Part shown: positions 26,475-35,428 of the stretch, piece after piece
Layout: each line of letters opens with the position of its first letter
Numbering within the stretch: the first letter of the stretch is position 1
Assembly: GCF_000264455.2 (NCBI RefSeq)
Contig: NC_017957.2
Coordinates: 558,001-622,000, forward strand
From: Tistrella mobilis KA081020-065
GTDB lineage: Bacteria > Pseudomonadota > Alphaproteobacteria > Tistrellales > Tistrellaceae
Length of the DNA stretch: 64,000 nucleotides
Reading direction: 5' to 3'
Made by a program: the position numbers and the translations under genes
Notes under the pieces: model-generated
What the model was told of the DNA's origin: nothing
Database searches by the model: none
What the model saw: the letters and a program-made list of their open reading frames with translations, nothing else

Positions 26475-27281
26475 TCAGCCTGGCCGGCGGCTGAGCGGCG
26501 GCGCGGCCTGGCCCATCCGGCGGCGATGGGCATGGGCCAGGGCTTCGGCACTGCCGAAGCCGACCAGACGGGCGGCCTCTTTGACCGTGTGCCCGGCATC
26601 CAGATGGCGGCGGGCCTCGGCCAGGCGCCAGGCCGTCAGCCAGGCGGCAGGGCTGGTGCCGAGGGCGGTGCGGAAGGCGGCCATGAAGGCGCTGCGCGAC
26701 ATGCCGGCGATGTCTGCCATGTCTTCCACCCGCCAGGGCCGTTCCGGCGCCTCGTGCAGGGCCGCCAGCGTGCGGTGCAGCCGGGGGTGGGACAGGCCGG
26801 CCAGCAGGCCCGGGCCGTCGGCGCCCCCGGCGACGGCGCTGCGCAGCAGGCGGATGACCGCGGCCTCGACCAGCCGTTCGATCATGCCCGCGGCCCCGCA
26901 ATGGGGATCCTGCCATTCGGCGACCAGCGCCCCCAGGATCGCCGCCAGCCGCGGATCATGGCCGGCGGGCAGCAGGATCGTCCGGTCCAGCGCCGCCAGC
27001 AGCGGATTGCCGGCGCCGCCGAAGGCGATCCCGGCCAGCAGCAGTGGGGGGCGGTCGGCGAGGGCGGGGCGGACATCCACCGCATCGAACAGCGCCAAGG
27101 GTGCCGCGGCATCGCCCGCCAGCGCGAACTGCGCCGGGGGCCCGTCCAGCGCGGCCGCCTCGCGCAGCGCCGTGACCCGCAGCGGAAAGCGGCGCAGAAA
27201 AGCCGACAGCCGGTCGATGCGCAGGGCGCCCGGGGCTGTGATGTCTTCCGGACTTTGGATCAGACCTTCTGGACCATTCAT
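26475..27281 (-). CDS. AraC-family transcriptional regulator
   Basis: A 268-residue regulator. The first 150 residues look like a cupin-type effector domain (with R-P-P-L-L-L-A-G and a long helical linker). The last 95 residues hold a double helix-turn-helix: W-R-V-E-D-M-A-D-I-A-G-M-S-R-S-A-F, then S-P-A-A-W-L-T-A-W-R-L and V-K-E-A-A-R-L-V-G-F-G-S-A-E-A-L. It is divergent from a peroxiredoxin-like gene and probably controls it, a pairing common for redox-linked AraC regulators. Confidence 0.9.
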   Translation of the reverse strand: MNGPEGLIQSPEDITAPGALRIDRLSAFLRRFPLRVTALREAAALDGPPAQFALAGDAAAPLALFDAVDVRPALADRPPLLLAGIAFGGAGNPLLAALDRTILLPAGHDPRLAAILGALVAEWQDPHCGAAGMIERLVEAAVIRLLRSAVAGGADGPGLLAGLSHPRLHRTLAALHEAPERPWRVEDMADIAGMSRSAFMAAFRTALGTSPAAWLTAWRLAEARRHLDAGHTVKEAARLVGFGSAEALAHAHRRRMGQAAPPLSRRPG

Positions 27282-27282
27282 G

Positions 27283-27296
27283 TCCAGAATTCTGGA
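27283..27296. promoter_or_regulatory. Perfect 14-base palindrome TCCAGAATTCTGGA
   Basis: The palindrome is immediately upstream of the AraC regulator's ATG, in the 66-base divergent space shared with the peroxiredoxin-like gene. A site here could block the regulator's own translation start region or act for both promoters. Identity of the binding protein is inferred. Confidence 0.5.
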
Positions 27297-27347
27297 AGGA
27301 TGATTTCACCTCGTCAAGACATCCTGCCTATCCAAGGAGGCCGACCC

Positions 27348-27887
27348 ATGCCGCTTACCCCCCGCGCGCCGGTGCCGGCGCTGGCCGTCGACACGCTCGC
27401 CCATGGCCGTTTCGACATCGCCGCCGCCCGACCGGAACGCATGACCCTGATCGCTTTCTATCGCGGCCTGCACTGCCCGATCTGCATCACCCAGCTGAAA
27501 GAGCTGGAGCGGCTGGTGCCCGACTTCGCCGCCCGTGGGGTGGAGCTGATCGCGATCTCCTCCGATGATGAAGACCGCGCCCGGCAGATGGCCGAACGCG
27601 CGGGTGTTTCGGCCCTGCGTCTGGGCTATGGGCTGGACCTCGCCACCGCCCGGGCCTGGGGGCTGTACATCTCGGCCGGGCGCGGCACCACCTCGATCGG
27701 CATCGAGGAACCGGCGCTGTTCTCGGAACCCGGCCTGTTCCTGGTCCGTGCCGACGGCACGCTCTACTACATGGCGATCCAGACCATGCCCTTCGCCCGG
27801 CCGCCGGCGAAAGAACTGCTGGCGGCGCTCGATTTCGTGATCAAGGCCGACTACCCCGCACGTGGCGAATATCAGGGCGCGCTCTGA
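27348..27887 (+). CDS. Peroxiredoxin-like AhpC/TSA family protein
   Basis: A 179-residue thioredoxin-fold protein. It contains A-F-Y-R-G-L-H-C-P-I-C-I-T-Q-L, a C-x-x-C arrangement at the usual peroxidatic position, preceded by a strand of hydrophobic residues and followed by V-E-L-I-A-I-S-S-D. It would reduce peroxides or act as a thiol-dependent oxidoreductase. The true start is the ATG at 27348, with AAGGAGG nine bases upstream; the longer open frame is a shadow of the AraC gene. Divergent from the AraC regulator. Confidence 0.85.
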   Translation: MPLTPRAPVPALAVDTLAHGRFDIAAARPERMTLIAFYRGLHCPICITQLKELERLVPDFAARGVELIAISSDDEDRARQMAERAGVSALRLGYGLDLATARAWGLYISAGRGTTSIGIEEPALFSEPGLFLVRADGTLYYMAIQTMPFARPPAKELLAALDFVIKADYPARGEYQGAL

Positions 27888-27910
27888 ACGGAAGCGGTCT
27901 GAATGGAAAG

Positions 27911-27941
27911 CGGCCCGGCCCCTGAAAAAGGAGCCGGGCCG
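27911..27941. terminator. GC-rich hairpin between convergent genes
   Basis: CGGCCCGGC (27911-27919) pairs with GCCGGGCCG (27933-27941) across 13 bases that include AAAAAGGA. It lies between the ends of the peroxiredoxin-like gene and an acyl-CoA synthetase gene. It lacks a U run, so termination is a moderate-confidence reading. Confidence 0.5.
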
Positions 27942-27963
27942 TATCAGGGATGCGCCGATGCCG

Positions 27964-29610
27964 TCAGGCGCCGGCTTCTGCTTTCGCCTTTTCCTGGTTG
28001 CGCAGGATGAAGCGCTGCAGCTTGCCGCTCGGCGTCTTGGGCAGTTCGTCGACGAATTCGATCTCACGCGGATAGGCATGGGCCGACAGCCGGGCGCGGA
28101 CATGGCGGCGCAATTCCTCCGCCAGCTCGGGCGTGGGCTCATAAGCCGGCTTCAGCACCACGAAGGCCTTCACGATCTCGGTACGCTCGGGGTCGGGCTT
28201 GCCGACCACGGCGGTCTCCACCACCGCCTTGTGCTCGATCAGCGCGCTTTCCACATCGAAGGGCCCGATGCGATAGCCCGACGAGGTGATGACGTCGTCC
28301 GACCGGCCGACGAAGGAGATGCTGCCGTCCTCGTTCAGCTCCACCGTGTCGCCCGACAGGTAATAGCGGCCGCGCAGCGACTTCGTCGGCATGTTCCAGT
28401 AGCCCTGGAACCAGAATTGCGGCGAGGCCTCGCGATCCACCGCCAGGATGCCGGGCTGACCCACGGGCAGTTCTTCCAGCGTGTCTTCATCCACCACCAC
28501 GATGCGGTGGCCGGGCACGGCGAAGCCCGCGGCGCCGGCCTGAACCGGATGGTCCAGGTCATGATGGTTGCACAGCACCATGCCGAGTTCGGTCTGGCCG
28601 TAATGATCGTGGATCACCGTCCCCAGATGTTCGGCGAACCAGCGGATCACCTCGGGGTTCAGCGGCTCGCCGGCGCTGGAGACCGCGCGCAGCCGGCCCT
28701 TCACGCCTTCCGCCAGTTCGGGGCCGGCGGCCAGAAGCAGGCGATAGGCGGTTGGGGCACCCGCCAGATTGGTGACGCCCAGCTTCCCGATCAGACCATA
28801 GGTGCTCTCGGCCGTGAACGGCCCGTCATAGAAAGTGGTGGCGACGCCGAGCGACAGCGGGCCGGTGACCGCGTAATACAGGCCATAGGCCCAGCCCGGA
28901 TCGGCGATGTTCCAGAACACGTCGTCGGCGCGCAGCCCCACCGCCAGCTGCATATAGCCCTTGAAGGCGGCGATTGCGCGCAGCGGCACCATCACCGGCT
29001 TGGCCGGGCCGGTGGTGCCCGAGGTGAACATGATCAGGAACGGATCTTCGCCGCGGCGCATGATCGGCGCGAAATCCGGGCTCTGCGCGGCGAGTTCGGC
29101 CTCGAAATCCAGATCGCCGGCACCGGCACCGCCGCGGATGACGGCGATGGTCGCCGGCACGCTCAGCTCGTTCAGCTTGTCGCGGTTCTGGGCGTCGGTC
29201 ACGATCAGCTTCGTGCCGGCGGTGGCCGTGCGATGCTCGATCGCCTTGGGGCCGAAGGCGGTGAACAGCGGCTGATAGACCGCGCCCGCCCGCCAGGTGC
29301 CCAGGATGGTGACCAGCAGTTCCGGCACCCGCGGCAGCAGCCCGCCGACCCGGTCGCCGGGACCGATGCCGCGGGCGGCCAGCAGATTGGCGAAGCGGCC
29401 GGCCGCTTCTTTCAACGCGCCGAAGGTCATTGTGCCGCCATGGCCGTCGCGGCTTTCATAGCGCAGTGCGATCCGGTCGGGATCGGCGGCGGCATGGGCG
29501 TCGCAGCACTCCACGCAGGCATTCATCGCGGCAAGATCGCCGGCCAGCGACTGGCGCAGCATCGCTTCGAAATCGAAGCCCGCAGCCGCATCGGCCCAGG
29601 ACTGGGTCAT
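27964..29610 (-). CDS. AMP-forming acyl-CoA synthetase, acetyl-CoA synthetase-like
   Basis: A 548-residue ANL enzyme. The P-loop is M-F-T-S-G-T-T-G-P-A-K-P and the adenine region H-D-H-Y-G-Q-T-E-L-G. The hinge has Y-L-S-G-D-T-V-E-L-N-E-D-G, then F-V-G-R-S-D-D-V-I-T-S-S-G-Y-R-I-G-P, which is the short/medium-chain (ACS) branch pattern, and the catalytic Lys lies in T-P-S-G-K-L-Q-R. It would activate a short or medium acid. Divergent from a crotonase gene over a 277-base gap in which I see no clear operator. Confidence 0.92.
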   Translation of the reverse strand: MTQSWADAAAGFDFEAMLRQSLAGDLAAMNACVECCDAHAAADPDRIALRYESRDGHGGTMTFGALKEAAGRFANLLAARGIGPGDRVGGLLPRVPELLVTILGTWRAGAVYQPLFTAFGPKAIEHRTATAGTKLIVTDAQNRDKLNELSVPATIAVIRGGAGAGDLDFEAELAAQSPDFAPIMRRGEDPFLIMFTSGTTGPAKPVMVPLRAIAAFKGYMQLAVGLRADDVFWNIADPGWAYGLYYAVTGPLSLGVATTFYDGPFTAESTYGLIGKLGVTNLAGAPTAYRLLLAAGPELAEGVKGRLRAVSSAGEPLNPEVIRWFAEHLGTVIHDHYGQTELGMVLCNHHDLDHPVQAGAAGFAVPGHRIVVVDEDTLEELPVGQPGILAVDREASPQFWFQGYWNMPTKSLRGRYYLSGDTVELNEDGSISFVGRSDDVITSSGYRIGPFDVESALIEHKAVVETAVVGKPDPERTEIVKAFVVLKPAYEPTPELAEELRRHVRARLSAHAYPREIEFVDELPKTPSGKLQRFILRNQEKAKAEAGA

Positions 29611-29887
29611 CGGTTATGTCTCCCCCGGTTCACGAGTGACGGTCCGCCGCTTGTTCCGCAGCGTGACGTTCCGGGCGAAGGTATGCACCGGGCCCGCGGT
29701 CGGCAATGGCCGTTCGGGTCACGTCATGCGATATGTTGCGTCATGTGGACCTTGGTCGGGGGGCGCGGGCTGCGGGGCCTGCTCTGCTCCGTGGCCATGA
29801 AACGACCGTTCGAATTATGTTGCCGCGGACGGCGTCGCGGGCGAGGATATGTGCCACGACAAGAAACAGACCGGAGGATTGCGCCCG

Positions 29888-30775
29888 ATGTCCGCTTCGC
29901 CGAAGCTGCCCGAGTTCCGGACCCTCGATTATGCGGTCGAGGACGGGGTCGCGATCGCGACCTTCAATCGGCCCGAGAAGATGAACACCTTCACCTCGGC
30001 CATGATGTACGACCTGCTGCACCTCTTCGACGTCACCGATGCCGATGACGATGTGCGGGCGGTGATCGTCACCGGGTCGGGCCGGGCCTTCTGTGCCGGT
30101 GCCGATCTGGACAGCGGCGGCGACACGTTCGATTTCGACCGTCATGCCGGGCGCAAGAACCAGATCGCGGGCGTGCATCGCGACGGCGGCGGCCAGGTGA
30201 CGCTGCGCATCTATGACAGCCTGAAGCCGGTCATCTCGGCGGTCAACGGCGCGGCGGTGGGCGTGGGCGCCACCATGCAGCTGGCGATGGACATCCGGCT
30301 GGCCTCGACCGCCGCCCGCTTCGGTTTCGTCTTCGCCCGCCGCGGCATCACGCCCGAGGCCTGCTCGTCCTGGTTCCTGCCGCGGCTGGTGGGCATGCAG
30401 ACCGCGCTGGAATGGGTTTATACCGGCCGGGTCTTCGGCGCCGACGAGGCGCTGAGCCGCGGGCTGGTGCGTTCCCTGCACGAACCCGACGATCTGATGC
30501 CCGCCGCCCGCGCGCTGGCGCGCGAGATCGCCGACAACACTGCGCCGGTCTCGGTGGCGCTGGCCCGCCAGATGATGTGGCGCCTGCACACCGCCGATCA
30601 TCCGATGGAAGCGCACCGCGTCGACAGCCGTGCCATCGTCTCGCGCGGCAAGACGGAAGACGTGACCGAGGGCGTGACCGCCTTCCTGGAAAAGCGGCCC
30701 GCCGCCTTCCCGGCGAAGGTGTCGACCGACATGCCCGATTTCTATCCGTGGTGGCCAGATCCCCGTTTTCGGTGA
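29888..30775 (+). CDS. Enoyl-CoA hydratase family protein
   Basis: A 295-residue crotonase-fold protein with F-C-A-G-A-D-L-D (68-75), a longer loop with several Asp and His residues after it, and G-A-A-V-G-V-G-A-T-M. The second catalytic Glu, Glu157 in I-T-P-E-A-C-S-S-W-F-L-P, is kept; the first is not (F-A-R-R-G). This set resembles the crotonase group in CaiD/ECI-like proteins. CGGAGG lies before the ATG at 29888; an in-frame ATG at 29849 would add 13 residues. The end of the gene runs into repetitive G/C-T stretches (30768-30810). Confidence 0.87.
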   Translation: MSASPKLPEFRTLDYAVEDGVAIATFNRPEKMNTFTSAMMYDLLHLFDVTDADDDVRAVIVTGSGRAFCAGADLDSGGDTFDFDRHAGRKNQIAGVHRDGGGQVTLRIYDSLKPVISAVNGAAVGVGATMQLAMDIRLASTAARFGFVFARRGITPEACSSWFLPRLVGMQTALEWVYTGRVFGADEALSRGLVRSLHEPDDLMPAARALAREIADNTAPVSVALARQMMWRLHTADHPMEAHRVDSRAIVSRGKTEDVTEGVTAFLEKRPAAFPAKVSTDMPDFYPWWPDPRFR

Positions 30776-30858
30776 TCCGCGCTTTCGCTGATCCCGACTT
30801 CCACTGATCAGGCCCCACGACCCGACACCTCACCCCGAACAAGAGCGACGCCTGCCCG

Positions 30859-31962
30859 ATGGCCGATACCGAGATCCTGTTCCGCCCCTTCGACCTGGGG
30901 CCCCTGCACCTGCCCAACCGCATCGTCATGGCGCCGATGACCCGGTCCTTCTCGCCGGGCGGCATCGTGAACGAGGATGTCGCGGCCTATTACCGCCGCC
31001 GCGCCGAAGGCGGGGTGGGGTTGATCATCTCGGAAGGCACCGGCGTGGCGCGGCCGGCCTCGCTCAACGATCCCGCAGTGCCGCGCTTCTGGGGCGAGGC
31101 GGAGCTTGCCGGCTGGAAGCGGGTGATCGACGAGGTTCATGCCGCGGGCGGGCTGATGGCGCCGCAGCTCTGGCATGTGGGCTCGGCCCGCAACCCGATG
31201 ACCGACTGGAAGGCCCCCGGGCCGATCGACAGCCCCTCGGGCCTGTCGTCTCCCGGCAAGCGCTTCACCGAGCCGATGACCGAGGCGGCGATCGCCGACA
31301 CCATCGCGGCCTTCGCCCAGGCCGCCGCCGATGCGCAGCGCCTGGGTTTCGATGCCGTCGAGCTGCACGGCGCCCATGGCTATCTGATCGACCAGTTCTT
31401 CTGGTCGGGCACCAACGAGCGCAGCGACGGCTGGGGTGGCGCCACCCTGCCGGAACGCAGCCGGTTCGCGGTCGAGATCCTGAAGGCGGTGCGTGCGGCG
31501 GTGGGGCCGGACTATCCGGTGATCATCCGCCTGTCGCAGTGGAAGCAGCAGGATTTCACCGCCCGCCTCGCCAACACCCCCGACGAGATGGCCGCCTGGC
31601 TGGAGCCGATGGCCGATGCCGGCGCCGATGTTTTCCACTGCTCTCAGCGCCGCTTCTGGGAGCCGGAATTCGAGGGCTCGGAGCTGAACTTCGCCGGCTG
31701 GGCGCGCAAGCTGACCGGCAAGCCCACCATCACCGTGGGCTCGGTCGGGCTCTCGGGCGAGTTCGTCGCCGCCTTCCGCGGCGAGGGCTCGGAACCGGCG
31801 TCCCTCGACGGATTGATCGAGCGTTTCGAGCGTGACGAGTTCGACCTGGTCGCCGTCGGCCGGGCGCTGCTGAAGGATCCGGACTGGGTCGCCAAGATCC
31901 GCGACGGTCGCAGCTCAGAGCTGCAAGCGTTCACGCGTGAAGCCTTGGGCACACTCTATTGA
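30859..31962 (+). CDS. NADH:flavin oxidoreductase, Old Yellow Enzyme family
   Basis: A 367-residue OYE. Features are L-P-N-R-I-V-M-A-P-M-T-R (FMN-binding start), G-G-V-G-L-I-I-S-E-G-T, the substrate-site H-G-A-H-G-Y-L-I-D-Q-F-F, then N-E-R-S-D-G-W-G-G and the V-G-R-A-L-L end block. It would reduce activated C=C bonds such as enones, with NAD(P)H and FMN. It follows the crotonase by 83 bases, so the two may be co-transcribed, but it has no obvious pathway partner. Confidence 0.93.
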   Translation: MADTEILFRPFDLGPLHLPNRIVMAPMTRSFSPGGIVNEDVAAYYRRRAEGGVGLIISEGTGVARPASLNDPAVPRFWGEAELAGWKRVIDEVHAAGGLMAPQLWHVGSARNPMTDWKAPGPIDSPSGLSSPGKRFTEPMTEAAIADTIAAFAQAAADAQRLGFDAVELHGAHGYLIDQFFWSGTNERSDGWGGATLPERSRFAVEILKAVRAAVGPDYPVIIRLSQWKQQDFTARLANTPDEMAAWLEPMADAGADVFHCSQRRFWEPEFEGSELNFAGWARKLTGKPTITVGSVGLSGEFVAAFRGEGSEPASLDGLIERFERDEFDLVAVGRALLKDPDWVAKIRDGRSSELQAFTREALGTLY

Positions 31963-32077
31963 TCTCGTCTTGATTGGTTTTTCACGACATTTTCTCGGAA
32001 AGGACGCTGGCGGTGGTGGCAAAAAGGGGGTTTCGTGAAAGAGCCCCCTGCGTTCCGTTTGTTACCGGAGGTCGTCC

Positions 32078-32392
32078 GTGCCCAGGACCGCCGTCTTCGC
32101 CGTCACGTCCTGCATGATTCTTGCCGCCTGCGGAGGGGGCCCTTCCGAGACGTCCTCTTTTGCCCAGCTGTCCGGGCCCTGGTCGGCGCAGTTCAGCTGT
32201 GCCGATGGCTCGGCGCTGAAGGTTCGCTACGAACCCGATCATGCCGTCATCCGCACCAGCGATGGCGAAGGGCTGATCCTGCCGGCGGTGGAGCCCGGCC
32301 GGTACGAGACCAATCGCAACGCCCTGCTGCTCAGGGGCACAGGGGCGGCCTGGATGGTCGCGGGGCGGGTGACCGACTGCACGGCGGCCTGA
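32078..32392 (+). CDS. Small lipoprotein, MliC-like
   Basis: A 104-residue protein that starts with GTG at 32078, preceded by GGAGG. It has a short signal peptide ending in the lipobox I-L-A-A-C. The mature part is a single small domain with W-S-A-Q-F-S-C-A-D-G-S-A-L-K-V-R-Y and a second Cys near the end, a pattern close to MliC/PliC c-type lysozyme inhibitors. A membrane-anchored role in the cell envelope is inferred. It resembles its downstream neighbour. Confidence 0.7.
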   Translation: MPRTAVFAVTSCMILAACGGGPSETSSFAQLSGPWSAQFSCADGSALKVRYEPDHAVIRTSDGEGLILPAVEPGRYETNRNALLLRGTGAAWMVAGRVTDCTAA

Positions 32393-32487
32393 TCGCCACC
32401 TGCCGCCGTGAGCATTTGCGGGCCGCGCTTGCGCTTGTGCCCGGGACGGGATCTGCTGGCCGGAGACCACGAGGGAGGTTTCCGGTC

Positions 32488-32883
32488 ATGTTATCCCTGA
32501 TCCGGGGCCGCCTGGCCCCGTCCGTCATTCTGGCCTGCATGATTGCCGGCTGTGCCGCCGAACGCGACCTGCCGCCGCCCCCGCCGCCGGCACCGGATCC
32601 GGTGGCGGCGTCGCCTTCAGAAGATGTAAACAGCGTCTATACTGCAACCTATGTGTGTGACGACGGCACCCGTCTCGACGTGCGCTTCATCAACGGCCCG
32701 ACGCTGGAAGACAGCCGCGCGGTCGTGTCGACCGGCGAGGGGGCGCCCCTGGTCCTGCCCCAGAAGATCGCCGCCTCGGGCATCTGGTATGCCACCCCGC
32801 GCCACGAACTCCGCGGCAAGGGCCGCGACGCGACCTGGACCGCGGGCCGTCGCGCCGCCGCCCATTGCCAGGCGACGGACTAG
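32488..32883 (+). CDS. Small lipoprotein, MliC-like, with proline-rich linker
   Basis: A 131-residue protein with a lipobox M-I-A-G-C-A, followed by a run of prolines and then an MliC-like domain: Y-T-A-T-Y-V-C-D-D-G-T-R-L-D-V-R-F, L-V-L-P-Q-K and a C-terminal Cys. GAGGGAGG precedes the ATG. The parallel with the previous gene suggests an internal duplication. The proline linker may reach through the peptidoglycan layer. Function as lysozyme inhibitor is inferred from the motif pattern only. Confidence 0.72.
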   Translation: MLSLIRGRLAPSVILACMIAGCAAERDLPPPPPPAPDPVAASPSEDVNSVYTATYVCDDGTRLDVRFINGPTLEDSRAVVSTGEGAPLVLPQKIAASGIWYATPRHELRGKGRDATWTAGRRAAAHCQATD

Positions 32884-32901
32884 TCCGCGATCGCTTCCCA
32901 C

Positions 32902-32941
32902 GGCCCGCGATCCACTACCAGGGCCCACGATCCACTACCAG
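32902..32941. repeat. Tandem 20-base direct repeat
   Basis: Two copies of GGCCCRCGATCCACTACCAG lie head to tail, differing at one base. The second copy spans the stop codon of the leftward SDR reading frame, so the duplication is at that gene's 3' end and changes only the sequence beyond the stop. Confidence 0.75.
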
Positions 32942-33650
32942 GACACCGTGTCGCCAAACCGGTCGATGAAGCGCAGCCCGGGCCTGCCCTGCTGCGCGAT
33001 CAGGGTGTCGACCAGGGTCGGAATGGTCTCCTCCATGCTGAACGGTGCGCCGGGCCCGCCCAGCCCGGTGCGGATCCAGCCCGGCGCCATCAGCACCATC
33101 GCACGCGGGTCGCCGGCCTGGCGGGCGGCATAGCTGCGCATGAGCTGATTGAGCGCCGCCTTGCTGGCGCGATAGACCTCGAAGCCGCCGCTGGTGTTGT
33201 TGGCGATGCTGCCCTGGCCCGACGACATGACACCGATCAGAGACCATCGGACTTGACCAGGTCCTCAAGCCCTTCGACCGCCCGCATCACGCCCAGGGCA
33301 TTGGTCAGCATCACCTGCATGAAGTCTTCGGTTGCGACCCGGGCGGCCGGCGCGGCAGCGTCCCGATTGGCGGTTCCGGCATTGACGAACAGGATGTCCA
33401 AAGCGCCTGACGGCATCCGCTCGCGCAGCGCCCTGATCTGTGCGGGTTCGGTGATGTCGAGTGGCTCGATGGTGATCTGATCGGGCCAGGCATCGGCCAA
33501 TGCGTGCAGGTCTGTCCGGCCGCCGTCGCGGACCGTGCCGATGACATGCCATCCCTTCGAGACGAACGCGGCTGCCATGGCCTGACCGAGACCGCGAGAG
33601 GCGCCGGCGATCAGGATCGTCTTCGGCGTTTCGGTGGGCAGGTTGCTCAT
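32935..33650 (-). pseudogene. Frameshifted short-chain dehydrogenase
   Basis: Two adjacent frames form one SDR. The first (33650 to 33237) has A-G-A-S-R-G-L-G-Q and N-A-G-T and ends at V-K-S-D-G-L. The second (to 32935) begins M-S-S-G-Q-G-S-I and has the catalytic Y-R-A-S-K. Removing a duplicated dinucleotide (AGAG at 33239-33242, CT on the coding strand) restores V-K-S-D-G-L-I-G-V-M-S-S. So this is a recent lesion or a sequencing error. The gene is divergent from a LysR regulator, as SDR/LysR pairs often are. Confidence 0.8.
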
Positions 33651-33775
33651 ATGTGGCTCCTTTCATCCGTGCCGTCCGATTATGCCGGCGGCCATGACAT
33701 GCACCACATGCATCAGATACAAACGATCATTGCAGCAGACGCCTTGCGTCCTGCCGCGCCGGGGATGAGCCTGCC

Positions 33776-34696
33776 ATGACCGCGATCGATCTGAACCTGC
33801 TGACCGCCCTCGACGTCCTGCTGGCGGAGCGCAGCGTAACCCGGGCTGCCGGGCGCCTTGGTCTCAGTCCCTCGGCCATGAGCCGCACATTGGCGAGGCT
33901 GCGGGCGGCGACGGGCGACCCGCTGCTGGTGCAGGCCGGGCGCGTGCTGGTGCCGACCCCCCATGCCGAGCACCTTGCCGGACGTCTTCATGTCCTTGTC
34001 CGCGAGGCGCATGCCGTGCTGACGCCGGCGGCGGGGGATCTCGATCCGGCGTCATTGGCGCGAACCTTCACGATCCGCGCCAATGAAGGCTTTGTATCGC
34101 TCTTTGCGGCCGGGATCGTCGCTGCGATCACGCAGGAAGCGCCACTGGTCCGGCTCCGTTTCGCACCGAAGCCCGACAAGGATGTGCGCCCGCTGCGGGA
34201 GGGGCTGATCGACGTCGAGGTCGGCACGACCGGCGCCTCGGCGCCCGAGATGCGCAGCCAGATGATCTTTCGCGATCGCTTCATCGCCGCGGCCCGCCAC
34301 GGCCACCCGGTGTTCGACGGGGTGATGACGCCCGAGCGCTATGCCGCCTGTAGCCATGTCGTGGCGTCGCGCAGGGGGGCCATGACCGGCCCGGTGGACG
34401 AGGCGCTTCACGAGATCGGCCTGAAACGCCGGATTGTCGCGGTGGTACCGGGCTTTCTCGATGCGCTGACGGTTGCCCGCCGGTCCGACCTGGTCGCTCT
34501 GGTACCGCAATCCTGCCTCTTGCACGGGCAGATGGCGCACGGGCAGGGGGCGGCGCAGGGCCTGCAGGGGTTCGACCTGCCCTTCACCACACCCGAACTG
34601 GCGATCAGCCTGATGTGGCACCCCCGTCTCGACGCGGACCCGGCACACCGATGGTTCCGGCAGGCACTGATGGCGGTGTGCCGGAAGATGACCTGA
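33776..34696 (+). CDS. LysR-family transcriptional regulator
   Basis: A 306-residue LTTR. The N-terminal helix-turn-helix is L-L-A-E-R-S-V-T-R-A-A-G-R-L-G-L-S-P-S-A-M-S and is followed by a linker helix; the C-terminal half is the periplasmic-binding-like effector domain. It is divergent from the frameshifted SDR gene over a 125-base gap, so this gene pair is its probable target. The effector cannot be predicted. Confidence 0.93.
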   Translation: MTAIDLNLLTALDVLLAERSVTRAAGRLGLSPSAMSRTLARLRAATGDPLLVQAGRVLVPTPHAEHLAGRLHVLVREAHAVLTPAAGDLDPASLARTFTIRANEGFVSLFAAGIVAAITQEAPLVRLRFAPKPDKDVRPLREGLIDVEVGTTGASAPEMRSQMIFRDRFIAAARHGHPVFDGVMTPERYAACSHVVASRRGAMTGPVDEALHEIGLKRRIVAVVPGFLDALTVARRSDLVALVPQSCLLHGQMAHGQGAAQGLQGFDLPFTTPELAISLMWHPRLDADPAHRWFRQALMAVCRKMT

Positions 34697-34800
34697 CGCT
34701 GATCCCCACCCCTCCCGGCTTGCAGATCATCGTCGGCAGCGGCAGAGTGGCCGGCGGGGATGGAGACGGGCATTCAGCCGCGACAACAAGGGACAAGGGA

Positions 34801-35412
34801 ATGATCAGTGGTGCGGATATCGCCGCCGGCAGGGCGGGCGGGCTCAGGATCGGGCCGGAGGTGGTCGTGGATCCTGCGGCCAGGATCGATCGCTCGGCGG
34901 CGATCTTCGGCAAGGTAACGTTGAAGGCCGGCGTGTCGGTCTGGATGAATGCCGTTTTCCGGGCTGAGATGTTCGATGTGGTGATCGGCGAGAACACCAA
35001 TATTCAGGACTTCGTGATGGTCCATGTCGGCAACCGGACCGGCACCCATGTCGGCCGCAACTGTTCCATCACCCATCATGTCACCATCCATGGTTGCACG
35101 ATCGGCGACAACGTGCTGGTCGGCATCGGCGCCACCATCATGGATGATTGCGTCATCGGCGAGAATTCGATCATCGCGCCGCAGAGCTGCCTGAAGGAAG
35201 GCACGGTGATCCCACCCAATTCGATCGTGGTCGGCACGCCGGGCAAGGTGGTGCGCACCCGCGACAATGCCGCCGCCAACCGGCTGAACGCCTTCCTCTA
35301 CCGCCGAAATGCTGAGGCCTATGCCGAAGGCGACGACCGGTTGTGGTCGCGCGAGAGCTTCCATGCCGAGATGGAGGCGGAAATCGCCCGGATCGCCCGC
35401 GAGGCAGACTGA
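34801..35412 (+). CDS. Gamma-carbonic-anhydrase-like hexapeptide protein
   Basis: A 203-residue left-handed beta-helix protein with repeated hexapeptide turns. Metal-binding His candidates lie in F-V-M-V-H-V-G-N and I-T-H-H-V-T-I-H-G-C, the usual three-His set of gamma-CA and PaaY/YrdA proteins, and V-V-G-T-P-G-K-V-V-R follows. It may be a carbonic anhydrase or a PaaY-like thioesterase accessory for aromatic CoA metabolism. AAGGGA precedes the ATG at 34801; longer frames upstream overlap the LysR gene. Confidence 0.85.
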   Translation: MISGADIAAGRAGGLRIGPEVVVDPAARIDRSAAIFGKVTLKAGVSVWMNAVFRAEMFDVVIGENTNIQDFVMVHVGNRTGTHVGRNCSITHHVTIHGCTIGDNVLVGIGATIMDDCVIGENSIIAPQSCLKEGTVIPPNSIVVGTPGKVVRTRDNAAANRLNAFLYRRNAEAYAEGDDRLWSRESFHAEMEAEIARIAREAD

Positions 35413-35428
35413 TCGGGGCGTCGGCCGA

